DNA from: Branchiostoma lanceolatum
Lineage: Eukaryota > Chordata > Leptocardii > Amphioxiformes > Branchiostomatidae
Assembly: GCF_035083965.1 (NCBI RefSeq)
Contig: NC_089724.1
Coordinates: 12,828,910-12,892,909 of the forward strand
DNA length: 64,000 bases
Reading direction: 5' to 3'
The notes below the pieces were generated by a model, which ran no database searches, was not told the DNA's origin, and saw nothing but the letters and a program-made list of their open reading frames with translations. A program made the translations under genes and the position numbers. How positions within the stretch are numbered: position 1 is the first letter of the stretch; the number at the start of each line of letters is the position of its first letter. Below, in pieces: positions 40,580-52,909 of this stretch.

Positions 40580-43500
40580 CTAGCAGTGGTTGAAGAAGGG
40601 CGGGTATCCGTTGGTCAAGTACACGTGCATGGTGGACAGGCTTCCGGAATGGTCAGCGAGACATGTCGGCACAGGATCCATGAACATCTGAGAAACAAAG
40701 GAAGAATATGCTTTCTTTTACACGAATGTCAGTATGCGTAGTGCGCCGTAAACAGATACACAATGTTCTACAACCTGGCACAATAAAGGGACACAGCTCG
40801 CTGGTGACAAAGTATTCCTTGTGTGATTACAGCACATCACAGAGCTGTCAGTGAATTTCAGAATAGATGGAATCAGACATTGATGTTGTTATCTATGTGA
40901 GAAGCAGCAGTGACTTACGACGTAATGATAGCTTTTACATAAAGTAAACAGTATCATACAACTCGTGTTTGCTAAGGATGATATTACAAGCATTTAAAGC
41001 CGTCTTCGGTCAAGTCTGACCTATGATACTAGATTATAATGTAGTCAAATTATACCTTACATTTAGTACACATGAATGATCTAAAAGATTAACATTGTCA
41101 AACTTTTTATTCCCTTTGCACGCGTAAATTGGCAAGTTCATCTTCAATCAGGATTTTCACTGGTTTCAATATCCGTTTAAATTTAAAGCTTAAACTCACC
41201 CCGAAACTGGCAGCTGGGTGCTCGTAGCGCGGGCTGTCCAGGTAAGTCCCTATGTTCCATCCGAACGCGTCCAGTTTCCCGCCATTGTACATGATAAACA
41301 CCGGGTAGAACTCTTTGCAGTCCATGTCGACACGCAGGTTCCACCAGTAGTGTTTACCTAATAGCATTGTCAAAAGCATGAAAGAGTCAGCATCTTGAAA
41401 GTTCTGTGTTAATCTTTTACTAGACGCTGAAGGTGGAATAAGCGCTATCGTAGGGGACGACGACTTGTCAAATGTTTGCAAAGCTCCGACTGGGGTTAAG
41501 TACTGATAAGCAGTTAAACGCGCCAATGAGCTATTCGCTCGTGAAGCAGATCATTTAGATTATTATATTACAAAGCCTTTGTAAAAGGATGTATGCGGCT
41601 ACTGTTAATGTGCCCCTGTCGATGTCAAACTCACCCATGCCCCAGAAGCACTTGCCCTCGGTCCATTCGGTGCCCTCCAGGTCGGACTGCTGGAGGGGGA
41701 TGGTCATGATGTCTGAGGTGGGGTTAGGGCCGGTCTGGATGTACAGGTCAGTCCCCGTGCCTTCATCCTGGTACTCGGCCTCTGTGCGACCATCACTGCA
41801 AATGTCACCTGGGTGATGTCAAAGGCAATGCATTGAATGGTCCATATGCTCCACATCAATTACACAATGAAGAGTAAAAAGGATGGCTTGCGAGTTGCGA
41901 CTGATTTTGTTTTCGCCGTCGTTTGTCTTTTAACAAGCTTACTCGTCTGAAAGCGACAGCATTTTGGTTTAGGAAACCTGTATTGAAAGAAATGTAATTA
42001 TCTAGACTCACAAATTAGTCCTATCGCAACAAGAAATCAAGACCATAGCACGTCCTTGTCAAAAGATACAAAAAACGTTCTGCTGCAGGTTCAGGGTCAA
42101 ACACTAGGCGGCCCAAAATCAAACTTGACCTTCCTCTTCTCAACACCCATCAACATACCGAATATCATCATAATCAATCCAGAGGTTCTTGAGTTATGTT
42201 GACTACAAAAATACGGAAACACACGTACACACACACCCAAAACGATATCTCCATTTTCCATGGAGATAACACTACTCACTTGGCTGGATGAAATAGGCGG
42301 TGAGCAGCCACATGTCCATATCCTTGTCCTCTATCCATGGCGGAGTGACCTGCCGGGGCGGGATGCTGCCGTCAGAGGGCAGCTCACTCTTCAGCACCTG
42401 TGCAATGAAATGTTTCCAGACGGTTTCATGTATATGTCATTTGGTCATCTCGACTGAAAGGCTACGCTACTGAATTAAGTGATACCAATTTACCAGATGA
42501 CGAAAATAGGCTAGTACCAAATTTCCAAAACAAAGCATCAATTTCTTCTTGTTTCTTTTCTGATTAGTAGGGTATTGATGTGATGAATGAATAACCAAAC
42601 GAATTGACTGTTTTATGCTGCCGCACTTTAATCAGTCCAATTTCGTTTTGTTTCTTGGAAATCTGCACCGATCGCTGATGCTCTATCTTGGACTATCTCA
42701 GTGTGCAACAGAGTGCAACTAGAGGTACCCAGATGTTCAACGGACTGCCGGTGTATCCGGGCAATGGACTCAAGACGGGGAATTGGACACGACCAAAGCT
42801 GAGACTCACCCCCATCTGTAAGCCGGCGATGAAGCCGTTCTTGTCGAACAGCAAGGTGACGGCGGGGTCGTTGTCCTTGACGTAGCGGAAACCGCGCCAC
42901 GTACCAGCTGTAAGAAATGGTCACAACATGACTAGTTGTCAGACGGAAAACAGGGCGACAGGAAAAGCAAGATAAAAAAAATCTGTGCAGCATGCTACCA
43001 ACAATTCTGACAATTGTCTTTTATACCATCTTCGTAATTACGTCAATCGCATTCAATATTCAGGAATTAACCTTGCATTAAGGTAATGTTACCTGATACA
43101 TGTACCAGACTTACTATGGCATCATTTCCGTGTTAAAAAATCGATGTCGAAAAAGGTCCCTTAAAGAACGAATAAACGTCTAATGGTATGAATATAACGT
43201 TTGAAAACATCGTTTTGGGCACACGACAGGGTCCTTACAAAGGGACACTTTTACTCCCTTACAATTTTCGGGTCAAAATACCGTACTCAAAAACCGTACC
43301 TTAGACAAGCGTAAATATGTCCATTATGCTGTTATAGTGATGTTTTCAATATCGGAATGGTAGCGTGCTTCGTTTTCCTTCAATATCGCATATCATAGCA
43401 ACGTTGACTAAATATGTATATTGCGAAGACGTCACGTTATGTCGTTACCATGCGGTAGCGAGACACGCAACATCCTTATAGAATCTCCTTGTGTGCCGCC

Positions 43501-46500
43501 CGCCCACGCGGAAGCTGAGCATCGCTGTTGTTGCCCCCATCGCAGACTAGTAAAGGTACACAACGGTTCTTCATGATCACAAATATGTTAAACGCAAACA
43601 TCGATATTTTGAACCTCACCTGATGGCGTGACTTGACAGATGAACTTCGTGTCATTATTGGTACATGATCCATCGTTCCAGGCGTTCGCATCGGAAGAAT
43701 GACTCCCTGAGAAGAACTCGGCGCAGTCCTCATCGCGAACATTATTTGGTTCTCCAGGACCCCATGGCCTGAAGCTGCTCAGAGTAACGTTATCCTCCCA
43801 TATCCAATCTCCCTCCTGGTTAAGATCAGTCAGACCAAAACGGAAGGAACTGCTGTTGTCCACGGCATTTTTCAGGTTGATCAGGAAGGCGTTAGTGTCG
43901 GTGTCCTTTGGCATAGCGAGGGTCCCTCCGTCAGCTACACATGTCGAAGACGCGTCGTAAAAGTTCTTTGTGGTGTTGAAGGCCTTGTAGCAGATGCCGT
44001 TATGCATTTGATAGCCACTGGAGCAAGCTGAGGGAAAATAAAGATGTTATGACAAAAATGGTTTTCCCAATTTTCACGAGATCGTCGCCTACAATCACAA
44101 AGACCTTTCAAACTCCTATACATGTAAGCTGTGTTTTATACGTTACCCCCATTTCACTTGGACGACGCTCTCACCGCACTCTCACGGCGACCTCCTGGAA
44201 AACGTGCTCAAGTGGAATCTCTACGGCGACCCTTGCGCGCTCTCTGCGCGAATCTCAAATGTCAGCAACCTTTTATGAGCGATCAAAGATTTCACATATC
44301 ACTCAACGAATTCCAGAGATAAAGAACGAACTTTTTAAAGTTTTGTGTGCTATGTTCTCTTTGAAGTCATACATTTACCTCTTGCTTCATATTCAAATTA
44401 TGAAAAACAGATTCAATTTTGGTCGCTGCACGGTCGCTCAGCGTGTGTCTTAAGTTATATATACGTTCAACTTATGTTCAAATACGTTTTATTTTTGTTC
44501 TGTCATGTAATTATATCCTGTTTGCAATAAATATCTTTTATCGTGCTACGTCATAATAGGAACGTAAATCACAGAATTTTGAAATACTTTTCAACTACTG
44601 GTAATAAAACCTGGAGGGAATTTAATCTGAATGAAAGCATGTACTTAATGGACTGTAGATATTCGTCCATTTGTATTACCCATGAGCAAAAGTGTGAGTT
44701 GACTGCAAAATATGACAAGAAATCGTCAGAATTGCGATATACGTATACCTGCTGACTATAACAGAATATATCGATATTTTAATTCTGAGACGATATCGTA
44801 GACATGAAAAGACGTATATCGTAGACGCATTTTCGCTAGTTTAAGGTACGCATTTTGATACGATATTTTTTTGAACATGTAAGGACCCTGTCGTGTACCC
44901 AAAACGATGTTTTAAACACTATATCCATACCATAGTAGACGTTTATTCGTTAATTAAAGGTACCTTTTTCGACATCGATATTTTGACACGGAAATGATGC
45001 CATAGACTTACCTGATACCAATGGTTGTTTCAGGTAACCGATACCAGACTTACCTGATATTAATGGTTGCTTTAGGTATCCAATACCAGACTTAGCGGAT
45101 ATCAATTGTTGTTTAAGGTACACAATAACAGGCTTACCTGATATCAATGGTTGTTTTACGTAACCATTACCAAACTTACATGGCAACTAGATAACCAAAA
45201 ACAGACTTACCAGGTACCTGATATCAGTGGTTGCTTGGAGTAACCAATAACAGACTTACCTGATATCAATGGTTTCCTTAGGTAACCAATAACAGACTTA
45301 CTTGATATCCATGGTTCCCTTAGGTAACCAATAACAGACTTACCTGCTATCAATGGTTTCCTTAGGTAACCAATGCAATAACAGACTTACTTGATATCAA
45401 CGGTTTCCTTAGGTAACCAATAACAGACTTACCTGATATCAATGGTTCCCGTAGGTAACCAATAACAGATTTACCTGATCTCAGACCTGTACACCTGTTC
45501 GGTCCGAACAGCGTCCATCCTTCGTGTTCCGCCATCTCCTTGGTGCGAGGCAAACGGTCGAAGTTTTTTTCGAAAGGGTTGATTCCGAAGGTCACTGAAT
45601 ATTTTAAAATAGACACTGAACATTTTCATTCCTCCCTTCGTCGTTGTTTAGCAAAACAATAGACCTAACTTGCTGGTAATTTGTTGTTCTTCTTCCGTTG
45701 GTAACGAGTTATATTGCAAATATCGGGGCTCCAATGACACCGACTTTGCTGTCGAAATGATATACTCTTCAGGCAGAGGTTCGGCACCGTCTGGTTTCAA
45801 CGTGTTTTTTGGCGTTTTTGTCGGGCTTCCTATTTTGTCCTAAACTGGCTGGCCGTCAGAAAGAAAACGGGACAAAATACAGAGCCAGGCATAAAAAAAG
45901 CGCCAAAAATACGTTAAAAAACAACCGGAGCCAAACCTATGCTTGAAGAGTAGCAACGATAGCGCATTGTACAAAGTATATGGCCTGGTCAAATATCTGT
46001 CGGGGCAGAGTATCTCACGTTTGTAGCACGACATTCGACAAAGTGGAAACAGTGACGCTTGGCCATGGAAAACGCAGAAGAAGGGGCAAGGTAAAAAGTT
46101 TGGATAGGTTTTTAAATGTAACGTACTTTAAATGGCGTACATGTATACATGTACTTATGAATCGTGTAAGCTGCAGTAAATACTGGTAGTAATGGAAATA
46201 GCAAAGCTGTGCAATTCAGCCCCTGTGGCGGCTATACAAACTTTTATTCCGTGTTATTTTTGTATTTCATTCTGACATAAACCAGTCGACTACCACTACT
46301 ACGTAAAGTCTGTCGGAGAATGCAAATCCATGCCTTGGGTATTTTGTATAAAAAGGAAATTTCGACGCTTTTATAGATTAGAATGTGAAAGAGCAAACAA
46401 TTCTTAGGCCTGGCAATATAAGAAACAACTGCTTTCTATCTTAGATAAAGCTCTAGATCAATGGAACAACACGTCAACAGCAACATTGCAGAAGATATTT

Positions 46501-46890
46501 GTCACGATGTCCACCTACACAAGTGAATTTACCTCTCAAGCCGTCCCATGTTGCCCCTGCAGTGAAGAAAACAAAGACATCAAGTCAACTAAACTTTCTT
46601 CTTGACTTTTTATTTTAGTCTGTAGAAAAGCTGACCATTTGCGTAGGATAAACTGTATACATGCCCAATATACTATTTTAGATTGTTACCGTGGATGGCA
46701 TTTAAAACCACTGAAACCACGAAAACCGACTTAAAAAAGAGGAAAAACGACCAAATTGAAAAGTCATTTCACCTGGGGTGCTGTCATCGATAGCAGGAGT
46801 GCTGAAACACGGCCACGACCACCAGGACCACCAGGACTGGGCGTCCACAGCAGCCGCGCCGAGAAGCACCAGTACCGCCAACAACTTCAT
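40580..46890 (-). CDS. Family gene B: secreted six-cysteine protein with an inserted C-type lectin exon
   Basis: Eight family exons: 46890-46773, 46556-46533, 45594-45487, 42907-42810, 42397-42280, 41808-41635, 41357-41200, 40687-40580. Without the lectin exon they encode 301 residues; with exon 44027-43620, 437. The signal peptide is MKLLAVLVLLGAAAVDA, then a Trp-rich segment (SWWSWWSWPCF). Family motifs are VTFGINPFEKNFDRLPRTKE, DPAVTLLFDKNGFIAGLQMG, GTGTDLYIQTGPNP, GKCFWGMG, HYWWNLRVDMDCKEFYP and the C-terminal FFNHC. Introns 1-3 are phase 1, so the lectin exon (phase 1-1) fits in frame. B has an extra Cys near the N-terminus that C lacks. The promoter flank is shared with C. Inclusion of the lectin exon is predicted from intact splice sites, phase and orientation; no transcript is available here. 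Confidence 0.85.
43115..45004. mobile_element. Inverted-repeat-bounded element carrying the lectin exon
   Basis: The left end (43115 onward, TATGGCATCATTTCCGTG) and the right end (45004 backward) are inverted repeats. They are strongly alike over about 130 bp and weakly alike to about 43320 and 44820. GACTTAC occurs directly outside both ends (43108-43114 and 45005-45011), which fits a 7-bp target duplication; the same heptamer is also part of the surrounding minisatellite. The 1.5-kb interior contains one lectin exon and a GC-richer segment at about 44140-44440 that loosely resembles MITE family 1. No transposase is visible. The element is absent from the paralogous intron of gene C. Confidence 0.7.
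43620..44027 (-). CDS. C-type lectin domain exon, phase 1-1, in gene B
   Basis: A single 408-nt exon (136 codons) with acceptor CCCTCAG and donor TCAG|GTGAGG. It encodes a complete long-form C-type lectin-like domain. Six Cys in the expected order occur at CSSGYQ, GICYK, STCVADGG, DEDCAEFF, GSCTNND and FICQV. The calcium/sugar-binding motif is GPGEPNN (EPN, usually mannose, fucose or GlcNAc specificity), and the second-loop motif is NAWNDGSC (WND). It has no signal peptide, start codon context or partner exon of its own within the region. It must be spliced into gene B or be unused; the same strand and matching phase favour use. Confidence 0.85.
45005..45478. repeat. 42-bp minisatellite with a 5' splice site in each unit
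   Basis: About 11 variably conserved units of 42 bp directly downstream of gene B exon 3. On the transcribed (minus) strand units read ...ATCAGGTAAGTCTGTTATTG..., containing CAG|GTAAGT or close variants. 42 bp is 14 codons. The exon 3 frame stays open through the first two to three units (peptide pattern SGKSVIGYLREPLI) to a stop at about 45362. In-frame phase-1 donors lie at 45475, 45433 and 45391. A diverged unit also lies left of the lectin element (about 43089-43114). Confidence 0.85.
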
Positions 46891-47240
46891 CTTCCACACG
46901 TACCGTTCCGCGCGAAAACAGACGGTCGGCGGAATGCAAATCGTCTTGTGTGCAAATGAGATCCCTGCGTCACTCGAGCGACTTTTGAGCACCAATTTTT
47001 GATGATTAAATCATGTTCGTGGGGAGGCTACATTTTTGTGTTCATATTGGGTGCCGTCGTACCGCTTCTTGCTAGGGATGCTTCTTTGCAAGAACCAGGG
47101 TGTCCACCCCGTGGTTCTGGTACTAGCCAATGGTTGCACAGATTGCAAGGGGTACTCGCTAATCCGTGAGAATGAAAGCGGTTGTTGTGAAGACCAGGGT
47201 ACTTCATTGCTGCTTACGTATCAATAATGGTTGATCGTGA
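46891..47240 (-). promoter_or_regulatory. Conserved upstream region of gene B
   Basis: The 350 bp upstream of the gene B ATG align well with the region upstream of gene C (51468-51800), including an ATTGGCTAGTACC-type CCAAT element near 47120-47132. No TATA box is visible. Conservation may only reflect recent duplication. Confidence 0.45.
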
Positions 47241-47459
47241 TAACAAGAACAGGCAGAAGCAGGAAAAGTACACATTTGCGCTTTTATTCACAAGACCTTG
47301 TACATGTAACGTTAGTTTCACGTAAAGAAAGCTTCTTTATGTAGTGCTGGTTCATGATGGGAGACCGGTAAGGTGGAACTGAAATTGTGATTACTTTCTT
47401 ATAATATATCATTAACTTATTTTCTTCTTATATATTATCATTACGATCGATAACAAGTG

Positions 47460-50400
47460 AAAGTTCATAATATATATGTCGGATAATGAGCAGAGGAATG
47501 AAAAGTAATTGGGATGGATAGGTAGGTTTTGGTAACTATTCGTACATGACAAATAAAGCAGCCAGAAAAGCATTTTGTATGCAAATTACTAAGCCAGACT
47601 GGCGTCATAGGCCTGGGGTAAATAAACACACCGCAAGGTGGCGCAGGAAGCCTACAATCGTAAACAACCAGACTTATCATTCAGAGTGTTGAACGTCTTG
47701 TCTGCAAAAATGTCTTGGATTTGTTATGTGTTATTCCATCACCCATTATCGTCCCAAATTTGAAAGTTAGCGTACAAATAACTCTGCCCATATGTAGCTG
47801 TTTTTCCACGGTGAAATCTGCTGGTTCTGGTTCATGGGTCTAGCAGTGGTTGAAGAAGGGCGGGTATCCGTTGGTCAAGTACACGTGCATGGTGGACAGG
47901 CTTCCGGAATGGTCAGCGAGACATGTCGGCACAGGATCCATGAACATCTGGGAAGCAAATGAAGAATATGCTTTCCTTTACACGAATGTCAGTATGCGTA
48001 GTGCGCCGTAAACAGTTACACAATGTTCTACAACCTGGCACAGTAAAGGAAGACAGCTTGCTGGTGACAAAATGTACCTTGTGTTATTACAGCACATCAC
48101 AGAGCTGTCGGTGAATTTCAGAATAGATTGAATCAGATATGGAAGTTGTTATCGGGGTGAGAAGCAGCAGTGACTTACGACGTAACGATAGCTCTGACAT
48201 GAAGTAAACAGTATCATACAACTTATGTTTACTAATGATGATATTACAAGCATTTAAAGCCGTTTTAGGTCAAGTCTGACCAATGCTACTGGATTACAAT
48301 GTATTATACCTTACATTTAGTACACACGAATGATCTAAAAAAATGAACATTGTCAGACTTTTTATTCCCTTTGCACGCGAAAGTTCATCTTCAATCAGGA
48401 TTTTCACTGGTTTTAATCTCCGTTCAAACGTAAAGCTTAAACTCACCCCGAAACCGGCAGCTGGGTGCTCGTAGCGCGGACTGTCCAGGTAAGTCCCTAT
48501 GTTCCATCCGAACGCGTCCAGTTTCCCGCCATTGTACATGATAAACACTGGGTAGAACTCTTTGCAGTCCATGTCGACACGCAGGTTCCACCAGTAGTGT
48601 TTACCTAATAGCATTGTCAAAGGCATGAAAGAGTCAGCATCTTGAAAGTTCTGTGTTAATCTTTTACTTGACGCTGAAGGTGGAATAAGCGCTGTCGTAG
48701 GGGACGACGACTTGTCAGATGTTTGCAAAGCTCCGACTGGGGTTAAGTACTGATAAGCAGTTAAACGCACCTATTCGCTATTCGCTCGTGAAGCAGATCA
48801 TTTAGATCATTATATTACAAAGCCTTTGTAAAAGGATGAATGCGGCTACTGTTAATATGCTCCTGTCGATGTCAAACTCACCCATGCCCCAGAAGCACTT
48901 GCCCTCGGTCCATTCGGTGCCCTCCAGGTCGGACTGCTGGAGGGGGATGGTCATGATGTCTGAGGTGGGGTTAGGGCCGGTCTGGATGTACAGGTCAGTC
49001 CCCGTGCCTTCATCCTGGTACTCGGCCTCTGTACGACCATCACTGCAAATGTCACCTGGGTGATGTCAAAGGCAATACATTGAATGGTCCATATGCTTAA
49101 ACACAATCACAACGAACTCGACATCAATTACACAATGAAGAGTAAAAAGGATGGCTTGCGAGTTGCGACTGATTTTTTTTTAACAAGCTTACTCATCTTA
49201 AAGTGACAGCATTTTGCTTTAGGAAACCTGTATTGAAAGAAATGTAATTATCTAGACTCACAAAGTAGTCCAATCGCAACAAGAAATCAAGACCATAGCA
49301 CGTCCTGGTCAAAAGATACAAAAAACGAAAGTTCTGCTGCAGTTTTAGGGTAAAACCCTAGGCGGCCCAAAATCAAACTTGACCTTCCTCTTCTCAACAT
49401 TCATCAACATACCGAATATCATCATAATCCATCCGGAGGTTCTTGAGTAATGTTGCCTACAAAAATACGGAAACACACACACAAAACGATATCTCCATTT
49501 TCCATGGAGATAACACAACTCACTTGGCTGGATGAAATAGGCGGTGAGCAGCCACATATCCTTGTCCTCTATCCATGGCGGAGTGATCTGTCCGGGCGGG
49601 ATGCTGCCGTCAGAGGGCAGCTCACTCTTCAGCACCTGTGCAATGAAATATTTCGAGATGGTTTCATGTAACGTTATATGCCATTCGGTCATCTCGACTG
49701 AAACTTGAGGTACGCTACTGAATTTTAGATGACGAAAAAGGGCTAGTACCAATATATCAATTTCTTCTTGTTTCTTTTCTGATTAGTAGGTTATCAATGG
49801 TATGAAGTAATATGACTGTTGACGCCTTGACATCAGCCCAGTTAGTTTGATTCTAAACGTTCTTGAAAATCTGCACCGAACAATGACACTGCTATTCCGT
49901 TTGGGAGTATCCCAGGGTGCACCTGTAGGTACCCGGATGTTCTTGAACGACAATGACATACTCAGGTCAGAGGTCGACCAAAGCTGAGACTCACCCCCAT
50001 CTGTAACCCGGCGATGAAGCCGTTCTTGTCGAACAGCAAGGTGACGGCGGGGTCGTTGTCCTTGACGTAGCGGAAACCGCGCCACGTACCAGCTGTAAGA
50101 AATCGTCTCAACCGTTGACCATTTTTCAAACAGAATACAGGGTGACAGAAAAAGCAAGATGGAAACAAAACCTGTGCAGCATGCTAGCAATAATTCTAAC
50201 ATTCTTTTTATCTGTCTTCGTCATGTCAATCATATTTCACCGTTATATTTCATCGGGCATTAACCTGGCATTTTTTTCTTTAGGTACTCAATGCCAGGCA
50301 TACATGGCCTCTATTGCTATTAGTAAATCTCACTTTAAAAAATGCCAGTATTGATCTCTGACCTGTACACCTGTTCGATCCGAAGAGCGTCCATCCTTCC

Positions 50401-51970
50401 TGTTCCGCCATCTCCTTGGTGCGAGGCAAACGGTCAAAGTTGTTTCCGAAAGGGCTGACTCCGAAGGTCACTGAATATTTCAAAATAATGATAAAAATGT
50501 TCATTTGTTACTTCATCGCTGTTTGTAGTAGCTGCTAGAAAATTATTGTAAGTAATTTGCTAAAGGCTTATGTTACATGTGGATACTGTCATCCTCCTAT
50601 GGAAGATTTGTTGTTCGTCTCCCGTTTTAACGTCAGCCTAGATTTGTCGGGGCTCCAATAACGCGGACTTTGGTGTTACAACGCTTGGTACAAAATATAA
50701 CGCACTGATCAAATATTTGTCGGGGCAGAGTTTCTCACGTTTCTTGTACCGCGACGTGAAAACAGTAACGTTTGACCATCGAATCTATCAAATATCAAAC
50801 GGCATTATATTTTAAAGACGTTTTTGTCCTCTATTTTTGAGAGCAGAAGGGGGATTTCGAAGTAAAGTTTGTCGGCCTGAGAATGCCATCCTGTGCATCG
50901 GACATTTTGTGTACAATGGAAATTCCAATGCCTTTATAGACCAGACTGTAAAAGAGCAAACAATTCTCAGGTTTGGCAACAACAGAAACAAAGTTTCCAT
51001 AAAAGCAACATTGCAGATATTTGTCATTATGTCTACCAACACAGATAAAAGTGAATTCACCTCTCAAGCCGTCCCATGCCGCCCCTGCAGTGAAGGAAAC
51101 AAAGACATCAAGTCAGCGAAAGTTTGCTCTTAGTTTACTTGTTCTTTTAGTCCGTGGAAGTGACGTAACCATTTTTATCAAATTGAAGGCACGGCGTAGG
51201 ATAAACTGTATACATACTCAGTACATGATGTCAGATTGTTACCGTGTATGGCATTTATAACCGCTGAAACAACGAAAACCAAGATGCGGTGGAACATTGA
51301 AATAAACAATTTTTACAATAGAATTGAAAGAGGAATAATGGCAAAAATGCGCAAGTCATTTTACTTGGGGTGCTGTCATCTATGGCAGGAGTGCTGAACC
51401 AGGACCACCAGGACTGGGCGTCCACAGCAGCCGCGCCGAGAAGGACGAGTACCGCCAACAACTTCATCTTCCACACGTACCGTACCACGAGAAAAATAGA
51501 CGGCGGGGTGTAAGTCTACTGCTACGCAAGTGAGGTCACTTCGCCCTTGGAACGACTTTTGAACACCAATTTTTGCTGATCAAATCATTTTCAGAGGGGG
51601 CTACTGTTGTGTGTTCATATTGGGGTACCGTTGGGTTGCCGGGTAGCGCTCTGGGGATGCTTCTTTGCAAGAACCAGAGTGTCCACCCCGTGGGTCTGGT
51701 ACTAGCCAATAGTTGCACAGATTGCAAGGCGCAATCGCTAATCTGTCAAAATGAAGGCGGTTGCTATGGAGACCAGGGTATTTCATTGCTGCTTACGTGT
51801 CGACAGTGGTTGATCATGATAAGAAAAAAAGGCAGAGGCAGGAAAAGTATAGTATACGTTTGCGTTTTTTTCGTGACATAGAACCTTGTAACGTTAGTTT
51901 CACGCAAACAAAGCTTCTTTGTGTAATGTTGGTGATAGAAGACCAGTAAGGTGGAACTGGCATTGTGAAT
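47460..51970. repeat. Tandem duplication unit 2 (contains gene C)
   Basis: Paralogous to unit 1 over exons, introns and flanks. It lacks the lectin exon, its inverted-repeat element and the 42-bp minisatellite. Small indels and substitutions separate the introns, so the copy event is recent but not identical-young. Confidence 0.88.
47840..51467 (-). CDS. Family gene C: secreted six-cysteine protein, paralogue of B without lectin exon
   Basis: Eight exons: 51467-51365, 51084-51061, 50470-50363, 50092-49995, 49635-49524, 49055-48882, 48604-48447, 47947-47840. They join in frame to 294 residues. The protein is nearly identical to B without the lectin domain; exons 4, 6 and 8 encode the same residues. 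Differences include a shorter Trp-rich segment (SWWSWFSTP, no extra Cys), VTFGVSPFGNN for VTFGINPFEKN, and loss of two residues in exon 5 (KDMDMW becomes KDMW). The exon 1 donor is A|GTAAAA rather than G|GTGAAA. The intron between exons 3 and 4 is only 270 bp. A poly(A) signal (AATAAA, minus) is at 47283-47288. Function unknown; secreted. Confidence 0.88.
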
Positions 51971-52634
51971 ACTACCTTATCATTAACTGTTAATTCTCCT
52001 ATCTAAACATGTTTGTTATGTATTATAGCTGTGTTTGTCAAAATTGGTGACAAACACAGATGCTGTCACCAAGCAAATGATTCCCCTGATCTCTTGTTTT
52101 TTGAAAATTGTTCAGACCAAGAGGGCGATGACCGGGCAGCTTCAAACCCTGTACTCTGTACCTGTGACATGTACCTTAACACGTCAATGACATTAGCCGA
52201 ACCCGTATGTACCTTAGAAGTGTAAAGGTCAAGGAGAGTTAACACTGTTGGGAAATACTTACATGAAGGTTTGGGTTTATATCGTACCTCCAGGCTCGCA
52301 TAGATCATTTGGGTGGAAGGAAGTGAAATGTAATCTTTTAAGATTAAAAGTTTTTATTTCTTCTGGGATCTCGCCTGGAGAAACAAATGCAAAAAAAGAG
52401 ACACCGAAGTTGCATACTTTTCACTTTATTATTCTACCCCTAGAGCAGGCAATGTGGCCGACGATTACGGTTCACGTACGATACGCTTGCCACAGCAATA
52501 GGGCTAACATCGTAGTTTTGCACAATTTTTTGACGTTCGAAGTAGACCCTGAACACCCGGGTTCAGTTAAAGCCAGCTTGGACGTGGCTTAACCCACAAA
52601 CTACAAGGCCGGTACAGAGGCTACCATGACGTGT
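51971..52634. other. Region between gene C promoter and gene D stop
   Basis: No exon supported. A minus-strand AATAAA at 52425-52430, 205 nt downstream of the gene D stop, is the likely gene D poly(A) signal. The rest is unremarkable AT-rich sequence. Confidence 0.5.
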
Positions 52635-52834
52635 CTAGCAGAAGTTGAGTTGCGGCGTGCTGTCCAGGTAGATGTGCTGTGTGGTCAGCCCGCGGTTAGC
52701 CAGGTCGGGCAGACAGGTCGGCGCCTCCTCAAAGAACAACTGGCGGAGGAAACAAGGCCCATACAGTTAAGGGATGATTTAGGAAAAGCAAAATTCAATA
52801 TAGACACAAGATGTACGTGACAAGACAACACACA

Positions 52835-52909
<75 letters not shown>

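Larger units (their letters stand above)
40260..47400. repeat. Tandem duplication unit 1 (contains gene B)
   Basis: Exons, introns, 3' flank and promoter flank match the unit at about 47460-51970 at high identity. Examples are the terminal exon (40580-40687 against 47840-47947, offset 7260) and the upstream block around 47080-47160 against 51660-51740. Unit 1 is longer because about 2.4 kb between family exons 3 and 4 (roughly 43.09-45.48 kb) is absent from unit 2. Confidence 0.88.

Noticed and set aside
44950..45186. Minus-strand open frame with repeats of the ISGKSGIGYLKQPL type
   Set aside because: Not a separate gene: it is the distal part of the 42-bp minisatellite, beyond a stop codon in the exon 3 frame.
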